The notes below the pieces were generated by a model. That model ran no database searches and had not been told where the DNA came from. It saw only the letters and a list, made by a program, of their open reading frames with translations. Made by a program: the position numbers and the translations under genes. From Methanomicrobiales archaeon (GTDB lineage: Archaea; Halobacteriota; Methanomicrobia; Methanomicrobiales; JACTUA01): 8,567 nucleotides of DNA. This document shows, in pieces, positions 1 through 4,601 of the stretch; position 1 is the stretch's first letter, and each line of letters opens with the position of its first letter. Location of the stretch: assembly GCA_028678715.1 (NCBI GenBank), contig JAJRCY010000030.1, positions 1 to 8,567 of the forward strand, in the 5' to 3' direction.

Positions 1-306
1 CGTGTAGAGGAAGGCGATTGCCGGTCCGAGCCCCGCACCCTTCTTCTTGATCCCCGCGAAGAGGGGAAGGACCGTGCAGGAGCAGACTGCAAGAAGGAGC
101 CCGGAGACGACCGCAATCGGGTATGCCTTGTAAAGCGGGCTCTTCGCACCGAGGTATTTGGTAATTGATTCCTTCTGGAGGAGTGCATTCATCGCACCCG
201 CGATAAAGAACGCAGGTAACAGGCAGGTGAGGACATGGGCGGTGATATACTCAATAAAGGCCGTGATCCCCCCCGTAAGCCCCTGTAAGAGTATGTCTTC
301 GTACAT
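1..306 (-). CDS. COG0701/ArsP-like permease, N-terminal part (runs off left edge)
   Basis: Partial gene: 102 codons are visible, from ATG at 306 to the window edge, with no stop. The protein starts MYEDILLQGL and has two hydrophobic stretches, at about residues 12-43 and 61-86. The second contains the family signature VCSCTVLPLFAGI (Cys75, Cys77), followed by the basic loop KKKGAGLGPA. This pattern is typical of the DUF318/COG0701 membrane permeases, which include the methylarsenite exporter ArsP and metal efflux relatives. The ATG lies 24 bases after the arsR stop, so the two genes probably share one transcript and the repressor's ligand is probably the permease substrate. There is no clear GGAGG upstream. 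Substrate is inferred: an organoarsenical or a metal ion are both possible, and the C-terminal half is not visible. Confidence 0.82.
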   Translation of the reverse strand, partial: MYEDILLQGLTGGITAFIEYITAHVLTCLLPAFFIAGAMNALLQKESITKYLGAKSPLYKAYPIAVVSGLLLAVCSCTVLPLFAGIKKKGAGLGPAIAFLYT

Positions 307-330
307 TGGATTATTCCATAGTGGAGACCA

Positions 331-705
331 TTACCGCGCTAACCGCTTCTTATCCCTCTCGAGAAACGTGCGGGCTTCCCTGTCGATACGGTAGATAATA
401 TAATTTCCCTGCTGCTCCCCTTCGATCATCCCGGCTTTCTTCAGGATGGTGAGATGGTAGGAAAGCCTGGAATCGGCCATCTTCACCACCGCTTTGATGA
501 CACAGACACAGAGCGGCTGGACCATGAGGAGGGAGAGGATTTTCAACCGAGCGGGATCGGCACAGGCCTGGTACCATTCCCGCATGCGTTCAATGAGATC
601 ATCGGGCGGGAGACGATCGACCAGCCCCTCCAATCCGCCACATGCACAGAGTGAATCGGCAATTTCACTGGGAATCGAGAGATCACCGACATCTTTTCGT
701 GCCAT
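331..705 (-). CDS. arsR: ArsR/SmtB-family metal(loid)-sensing transcriptional repressor
   Basis: Winged-helix repressor of the ArsR/SmtB family, expected to bind operator DNA as a dimer and release it on binding As(III) or a thiophilic metal. With the start at ATG 705 it has 124 residues: a helix beginning ADPARLKILSLL, then the metal-site signature LCVC (Cys66, Cys68), the recognition helix around DSRLSYHLTILKKAG (about 78-92), and the wing QQGNYIIYRI. Extra cysteines lie near the N-terminus (CAC, 20 and 22) and at 48, so a three-cysteine As(III) site is plausible. The frame is open back to ATG 774, but the TATA-like box at about 741-751 falls inside that extension and would place the transcript start near 720, so 705 was preferred. 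ATG 732 is also possible. The gene is divergent from the cysteine-protein/ACR3 operon and co-directional with the permease. Confidence 0.85.
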   Translation of the reverse strand: MARKDVGDLSIPSEIADSLCACGGLEGLVDRLPPDDLIERMREWYQACADPARLKILSLLMVQPLCVCVIKAVVKMADSRLSYHLTILKKAGMIEGEQQGNYIIYRIDREARTFLERDKKRLAR

Positions 706-729
706 CCGGGGACGTGATACCTGGCTGAC

Positions 730-800
730 CATTTCAAATAAATATAAAATACTATGACTACTTAAATGATTCATTCAGAACCTGACTATCCGAATACCCT
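730..800. promoter_or_regulatory. Divergent AT-rich promoter/operator between arsR and the ACR3 operon
   Basis: An island much richer in A/T than its surroundings. TATTTTATATTTA on the minus strand (about 740-752) could be the TATA box of arsR. On the plus strand, AAATATAAAA (about 740-749) or CTTAAATG (761-768) could serve the rightward genes. An 11-base perfect dyad, AATGATTCATT (765-775), lies between them and is a candidate ArsR operator. This is inferred from position and composition; no ArsR site consensus was matched. Confidence 0.5.
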
Positions 801-812
801 GGTGTGGCACAG

Positions 813-1073
813 ATGGATGAGAAACCCTGCTGTACGGCGGAGGCCCTGCGGCGGATCACGCAGGTCGACGTCGGTGGCGTGGTGGTGGGTATCGCCATGC
901 TCGAAACCATCCTTACAGAAGTAAAGGCGATGAATCTTACCGGAGAGAGGGAGATCGGAGATGCACTCATGAAGAGGGTCAAGATTTACAATTATATCCC
1001 GACCCAGGCAGAAGAGCAGTACCGGACTGCCCTGGTGCGGGAATATCTGAAGTCACAGGAAAGAGGGGTGTGA
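813..1073 (+). CDS. Small Cys-Cys protein of arsenic-type clusters (labelled NAC-like in some methanogens)
   Basis: Conserved small soluble protein of 86 residues and unknown function. The N-terminus is MDEKPCCTAEAL with adjacent cysteines (6 and 7). It is followed by a compact domain containing DVGGVVVGIAMLETILTEV, the acidic turn GEREIGDALMKRV, and a C-terminal helix AEEQYRTALVREYL. From memory, similar methanogen proteins next to arsR/permease/thioredoxin genes are sometimes labelled 'NAC family transcription factor', but nothing visible proves DNA binding. The CC pair suggests a thiol metal(loid) ligand. ATG 813 was chosen because GGTG (801-804) gives it a short Shine-Dalgarno match at normal spacing; GTG 804 in the same frame would add three residues. 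It is the first gene of the rightward operon and ends four bases before the thioredoxin-like gene. Confidence 0.7.
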   Translation: MDEKPCCTAEALRRITQVDVGGVVVGIAMLETILTEVKAMNLTGEREIGDALMKRVKIYNYIPTQAEEQYRTALVREYLKSQERGV

Positions 1074-1077
1074 CCGG

Positions 1078-1311
1078 GTGAAAATTGAAGTGCTCGGCAC
1101 CGGCTGCATGAAGTGCAGGCGCCTCTTGAAGAACGTGGAGGCCGCGGTGAAGGAACTCGGCATCGATGCAGAGATCAAAAAGGTTGACGACATCACCGAG
1201 ATCATGGAGCTGGGAGTCATGTTCACCCCGGCGCTGGCCGTTGACGGGGAGATGAGAATCTCCGGCCGGGTTGCGGACGTGGAAGAATTGAAGGAGATCC
1301 TGAAGGGATGA
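1078..1311 (+). CDS. Small thioredoxin-like redox-active disulfide protein
   Basis: A 77-residue thioredoxin-fold protein of the archaeal glutaredoxin-like 'redox-active disulfide protein 2' type. The first strand (KIEVLG) leads into the active site GTGCMKC (Cys10, Cys13). A helix follows, then the expected cis-proline segment FTPALAVDGEM with Pro51 facing the active site. It is shorter than bacterial thioredoxin (about 105 residues), as is normal for this family. The GTG start is preceded by GAGGGGTG (about 1063-1070), and the gene sits four bases after the previous stop and three before the next start, so translation is probably coupled. In this context it probably reduces or shuttles thiol-bound metalloid, or keeps the neighbouring cysteine proteins reduced. 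That role is inferred; the fold assignment is firm. Confidence 0.88.
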   Translation: MKIEVLGTGCMKCRRLLKNVEAAVKELGIDAEIKKVDDITEIMELGVMFTPALAVDGEMRISGRVADVEELKEILKG

Positions 1312-1314
1312 ACC

Positions 1315-1725
1315 ATGGCAACTGGCAACGAACTGAAGTGTGTTACCTGCGGTGACACCTCTCTCCTCACCGGTGGCAGGAAACGGATCATATTCCCCTG
1401 TGCTGGCGTCGCAAATGTGGGCCAGATCTCAAATGCTGCAGCCCTCCAGCTCACTGACGAGGGATACGGGGCTGCCACCTGTATTGCCCTCCTGGGAACC
1501 GGTGATGCCGGGCTGAAAAAACGCATTGCAGATGCAGACGAGGTGGTCATCATCGATGGATGCCCGGTCACCTGCGGAGGAAAAATTGCCGCTGCCCAGG
1601 GAGTAACCCCTGCGCAACATATCATCATCACCGAACTTGGGTTTGAGAAAGCATATACCCGGAATTTCACGGAAGACGACGTGGAAACCGTCGTTTCTGC
1701 GGCCTGGGAAGGGAAGGGAAGGTAA
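1315..1725 (+). CDS. DGC-motif putative zinc-binding protein (first copy)
   Basis: A 136-residue cysteine-rich soluble protein. It has an N-terminal Cys9-x-x-Cys12 pair (LKCVTCG), the segment [14 protein letters not shown] with Cys29, a Cys at 56, and the motif [14 protein letters not shown] (Asp81-Gly82-Cys83, Cys87) that names the DGC family, annotated as putative zinc-binding. The overall pattern suggests a small alpha/beta domain with a cluster of metal-binding thiols. It starts three bases after the thioredoxin-like stop, with GGGATGA just upstream, so it belongs to the same operon. Members of this family recur beside thioredoxin-like and permease genes, but I know of no settled biochemical role; metal or metalloid chaperoning is inferred. 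A second, divergent copy lies at 3444-3827. Confidence 0.82.
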   Translation: MATGNELKCVTCGDTSLLTGGRKRIIFPCAGVANVGQISNAAALQLTDEGYGAATCIALLGTGDAGLKKRIADADEVVIIDGCPVTCGGKIAAAQGVTPAQHIIITELGFEKAYTRNFTEDDVETVVSAAWEGKGR

Positions 1726-1760
1726 CTTATGGAACCGAAAAGCGAGGAGGGCTGACCGCT

Positions 1761-2972
1761 ATGCCCGGTGAAGCCTGCATCACCAAGGAACCCAGGGGCC
1801 TGGGCTGGTTTGAGCGGTACCTGACAGTCTGGGTATTCCTCTGCATCGGTCTTGGCATCCTGCTCGGGAGATTTGCCCCGGAGGCAGCAAAATATCTCGA
1901 CAGTCTCTCCATCTATATCGGGGAGGCGCCGGTCGTCTCCATCCCCATCGCGGTCTGCCTCTTCTTCATGATGTACCCCATCATGGTGAAGATCGATTTT
2001 GCCGAGGTGCTGAAAGCAGGGAAAAATATCAAACCCGTCAGCGTTACTCTCTTCGTCAACTGGGCCGTGAAGCCCTTCACCATGTATGCCATTGCCCTCT
2101 TCTTCCTCGGATCTGTATTCATCGGGTTCATCGGGCCCGATGCCATCGACCTGGTGAAGATGCCATTCGGGCTCGACCTTCCGGTGGGTGCGACCTATGG
2201 CGTCGGGACCGTTGTGCTTGAAGGGGGTGTCAAGATGCTTCAGGTGCCCCTCTGGCGGAGCTACCTGGCGGGATGTATCCTCCTCGGAATTGCCCCGTGC
2301 ACCGCCATGGTGCTGGTCTGGGGGTATCTGGCGAAGGGGAATGACGGGCATACCCTGGTCATGGTGGCCATCAATTCGCTGTCAATGCTCTTTCTGTACG
2401 GACCGCTCGGCGGATTCCTTCTCGGTGTGGGAAAGCTTCCCGTCCCCTGGGAGGCGCTCGCCCTCTCCATCGCGATCTACGTCGCGCTCCCGCTCGTGGC
2501 AGGCTACATCTCGCGGAAGGTGATCATCCGTGCCAGGGGTGAAGCATGGTTCACTACACAATTCGTCCACTACCTCACGCCAGTCACCATCACCGCCCTC
2601 CTGATCACGCTCGTCCTCCTCTTCAGCTTCAAGGGCGAGGTGATCCTCACGCAGCCGCTCACCATCCTCTGGATCGCCATCCCGCTCTTCATCCAGACGA
2701 TGCTCATCTTCACCATCGGGTACGTCCTTTCGAAGGGCATTCACCTCACCTACGAGGATGCAGCACCCTCAGCGATGATCGGGGCGTCGAACCACTTCGA
2801 GGTGGCCATCGCCACCGCCACCATCCTGTTCGGGCTCTCCTCAGGGGCGGCCCTTGCAACGGTGGTGGGGGTGCTGATCGAAGTACCCACGATGCTTCTT
2901 TTGGTGAAGGTAGGCCTGCGCACGAAAGGCTGGTTCACTCCGGCGCCGGTACCCGCGGGAACCAGTGGGTGA
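1761..2972 (+). CDS. acr3: ACR3-family arsenite efflux transporter
   Basis: A 403-residue integral membrane carrier, expected to have ten transmembrane segments, that exports As(III) across the cytoplasmic membrane using the proton motive force. Family signatures are clear: [19 protein letters not shown], then [19 protein letters not shown] with the conserved essential-type Cys180, then [18 protein letters not shown] with Glu347, and the closing [18 protein letters not shown]. Compared with ordinary bacterial ACR3 proteins, the loop before the Cys180 helix is longer by roughly 40 residues (about 119-165). ATG 1761 is preceded by GGAGG (1746-1750) at a ten-base spacing. It sits mid-operon, after the thioredoxin-like and DGC genes and 15 bases before the C_GCAxxG_C_C-type gene. 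Expression is probably controlled by the divergent ArsR. Family call very secure; substrate inferred from family. Confidence 0.95.
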   Translation: MPGEACITKEPRGLGWFERYLTVWVFLCIGLGILLGRFAPEAAKYLDSLSIYIGEAPVVSIPIAVCLFFMMYPIMVKIDFAEVLKAGKNIKPVSVTLFVNWAVKPFTMYAIALFFLGSVFIGFIGPDAIDLVKMPFGLDLPVGATYGVGTVVLEGGVKMLQVPLWRSYLAGCILLGIAPCTAMVLVWGYLAKGNDGHTLVMVAINSLSMLFLYGPLGGFLLGVGKLPVPWEALALSIAIYVALPLVAGYISRKVIIRARGEAWFTTQFVHYLTPVTITALLITLVLLFSFKGEVILTQPLTILWIAIPLFIQTMLIFTIGYVLSKGIHLTYEDAAPSAMIGASNHFEVAIATATILFGLSSGAALATVVGVLIEVPTMLLLVKVGLRTKGWFTPAPVPAGTSG

Positions 2973-2987
2973 ACAGGGAGACGTGCA

Positions 2988-3422
2988 ATGACAAAATCTG
3001 ATGATGCAGTACACTGTTTCAGGGATGGATTTACCTGCTCTTCCACAGTGTTCTCCACTTTCTCTGAAGGGATGGGGATTGATCCTGATACTGCGAAGAA
3101 ATGCTCGTGCGGATTCGGTGCGGGCATATCAAAGACCGGGAATATCTGCGGGGCTGTATCCGGTGCCATTCTCGTGATCGGCCCCAACTACGGAAAGACG
3201 AAACCCGGCAATGATGCAGCGACCGAAAAGACCCGTGGACTCGTCCGTGAATTCATCCGGGAATTTTCTGCGCGCCACGGTTCGGTCAACTGCAGGAACT
3301 CCTCGGGTATAACCTTGCCCATCCGACAGAATATGAACAGGCACGTGAGAGCGGTCTCTTCGTCACGAAGTGTCCGGAACTCGTTGGCGATGCCGTTGCG
3401 ATTCTCGAAAAAAATACTCTGA
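2988..3422 (+). CDS. C_GCAxxG_C_C-type redox/metal protein with scrambled C-terminus (probable double frameshift)
   Basis: The frame as read gives 144 residues. The first 102 fit the C_GCAxxG_C_C family of small cysteine proteins: FRDGFTCSSTVFSTF (Cys17), CSCGFGAGISKTGNICGAVSGA (Cys39, 41 and 54), then KTRGLVREFIREFSARHGSV and Cys102. After Cys102 the frame becomes un-family-like (RNSSGITLPIRQ...). The -1 frame from 3293 instead reads QELLGYNLAHPTEYEQARES and then GLFVTKCPELVGDAVAILE, which is the expected ending with its last cysteine. One missing C at 3291-3293 and one extra A in the A7 run (3408-3414) would restore a 144-residue protein ending ILEKIL at the same stop. Uncorrected, the last conserved cysteine is lost. 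GGGAG (2976-2980) precedes the ATG. Function is inferred from the cluster as a thiol-based accessory to metalloid handling. Confidence 0.75.
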   Translation: MTKSDDAVHCFRDGFTCSSTVFSTFSEGMGIDPDTAKKCSCGFGAGISKTGNICGAVSGAILVIGPNYGKTKPGNDAATEKTRGLVREFIREFSARHGSVNCRNSSGITLPIRQNMNRHVRAVSSSRSVRNSLAMPLRFSKKIL

Positions 3423-3443
3423 GAAAGTACCCGGGTGTGATGC

Positions 3444-3827
3444 ATGGAACCGCCAATAAAAGGAATGAGAGATGATGATCGACTCATCACACTCCTCACC
3501 TGTTCCGGTATCTCCCATACGGGACAACTCACCACCCGCACCGGAACATCGCTTCGGTGCCGGCACCCGGTTCTCATCAGTCGTCACCTCCGGCTCACCG
3601 CCCTGAAACGCCCGCTGGAGACGGAACTGCAGGAGGATGAATGCCTGGTCGCGGTGGACGGGTGCGAGGAATGCTGTGCAAAGAAGAGAATGGACATGAT
3701 TGGAAAGACCCCGGATGCCTACATCGTGGCAACGAGGGAAGGGATCACCAAACGCGGAATGGATGAGCCTCGATACGACGAGATCGAAGGCCTCTCCCGG
3801 GCCATCCTGAGAAGAGTGAGGGAATGA
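3444..3827 (+). CDS. DGC-motif putative zinc-binding protein (second copy)
   Basis: A 127-residue cysteine-containing protein of the DGC family. It has the N-terminal LLTCSGISHTGQLTTRTG (Cys20), the core VAVDGCEECCAKK (Asp72-Gly73-Cys74, Cys77, Cys78), and the C-terminal block IVATREGITKRGMDEPRYDE that is typical of this subgroup. It differs clearly from the copy at 1315, which has CPVTCGG after the motif, so the two are paralogues rather than a recent duplication. ATG 3444 is preceded by GGGTGTGA at short spacing; ATG 3465 would remove seven residues. It is the last gene of the rightward operon and converges with the minus-strand phosphoesterase gene. Role inferred: binding or relaying thiophilic metal or metalloid; unproven for the family. 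Confidence 0.8.
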   Translation: MEPPIKGMRDDDRLITLLTCSGISHTGQLTTRTGTSLRCRHPVLISRHLRLTALKRPLETELQEDECLVAVDGCEECCAKKRMDMIGKTPDAYIVATREGITKRGMDEPRYDEIEGLSRAILRRVRE

Positions 3828-3908
3828 AGAGCACGATGATACCAGATTTTCGATTGCGCTTCATGCATCATTCATAGTCCTCTGGGAACCGTAACGACAC
3901 GTTCCCCC

Positions 3909-4355
3909 TCATCCCTCCTTTGCCTTCAGCACCAGCCACTGCCCCGCGCCAGCCCTCCGGAACGGGACCAGCACATATCTCCCCTGCAGGCGCCCGCCGT
4001 GGAGCACCACCTCGATCCGGTCTTCCTCCCATTTCAGGGGTTCAAAGGTGCCATGGTCCCAGACCGTCACCTCCCCGGCGCCGTACTCCCCTTCCGGGAT
4101 GGTGCCCTCGAAGTCCCGGTACTCCATGGCGTGGTCTTCGGTCCGGATGGCCAGGTGCTTTGCCCCGGCCTTCTCCGGCACTCCTTTCGGCACCGCCCAG
4201 CTCGCGAGCACGCTTCCATGCTCCAGCCGCAGGTCAAAGTGGTGGGTCCGGGCATGGTGCTCGTGGACCACGAAAGAGGGAAGGTCGCCCCCGCTGCCCA
4301 TGGGAGCGTATGGGCCGGGAGATCTCTTGAGCCCTCCGACCCCTCTCTGCCACAT
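3909..4355 (-). CDS. Stand-alone LigD-type DNA 3'-phosphoesterase domain protein
   Basis: A 148-residue protein equivalent to the 3'-phosphoesterase (PE) module of bacterial DNA ligase D, which trims 3'-phosphate and 3'-ribonucleotide ends during end joining. The core reads FVVHEHHARTHHFDLRLEHG, SWAVPKGVPEKAG, EDHAMEYRDFEGTIPEGEYG. All six residues corresponding to the Pseudomonas LigD PE catalytic/metal set are present: His33, His39, Asp41, Arg43, His75 and Tyr79 (aligned by eye). The protein is complete on its own, with no ligase or polymerase domain attached or adjacent. Free-standing PE proteins are known in archaea. ATG 4355 was taken; ATG 4301 would drop 18 poorly conserved residues. 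The start lacks a clear ribosome site. The ATPase upstream on the same strand is about 245 bases away and probably unrelated. Confidence 0.9.
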   Translation of the reverse strand: MWQRGVGGLKRSPGPYAPMGSGGDLPSFVVHEHHARTHHFDLRLEHGSVLASWAVPKGVPEKAGAKHLAIRTEDHAMEYRDFEGTIPEGEYGAGEVTVWDHGTFEPLKWEEDRIEVVLHGGRLQGRYVLVPFRRAGAGQWLVLKAKEG

Positions 4356-4419
4356 GACACCGTTCTCTTTCCATAGGTGATTCTTGGTTTCCTACAAACG
4401 TTCAGGAAAAGGAAGTCGG

Positions 4420-4550
4420 TAATGGGGTGCGGGAGGGGGCAAGCCCCCTCCCGGCCCCTCCCCCATGGGATAGACCTCCACGTCGGTGTACACCGAAGGA
4501 TCGCCCCATCCACCGGGGGGATGCCCACGCGGCGGGGGCGGGAGCCCCCA
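4420..4550. repeat. GC-rich multi-hairpin intergenic element
   Basis: This occupies most of the stretch between the ATPase stop and the phosphoesterase start. It contains three strong dyads. GGGAGGGGGC/GCCCCCTCCC (4431-4452) has a two-base AA centre, a 14-base perfect palindrome sits at 4483-4496, and GGGGGC/GCCCCC (4534-4549) has a GGGA loop. ATGGGG (4422-4427) and CCCCAT (4461-4466) could enclose the first. The modular layout looks like a dispersed intergenic repeat rather than coding sequence, but only one copy is in the window, so repetition is inferred. It may also end ATPase transcription or shape the leader of the phosphoesterase message. Confidence 0.5.
4483..4496. promoter_or_regulatory. 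14-base perfect palindrome TCGGTGTACACCGA
   Basis: A perfect inverted repeat with no spacer, located 127 bases upstream of the phosphoesterase start and about 105 bases downstream of the ATPase stop. It could be a binding site for a dimeric regulator, or simply the central dyad of the hairpin-rich repeat around it. Function unknown. Confidence 0.3.
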
Positions 4551-4601
4551 AGAGCGTACGAACAGTATCGGTGGTAAAGAGCAACGCCAGAAGGATTGCT
4601 C

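Noticed and set aside
1729..1755. Eight-codon frame MEPKSEEG between the DGC and ACR3 genes
   Set aside because: Too short to judge. It overlaps the ACR3 ribosome site and is probably fortuitous, although a leader peptide cannot be excluded.
1053..2351. Long minus-strand open frame of 432 codons opposite the thioredoxin, DGC and ACR3 genes
   Set aside because: It lies across three well-supported plus-strand genes, its translation is full of His/Asp/Glu runs typical of antisense frames, and it matches no family.
3828..3908. Intergenic space between the convergent DGC and phosphoesterase genes
   Set aside because: It contains no clear hairpin plus T-run, only a short ATTTTCGATT stretch, so no terminator was called.
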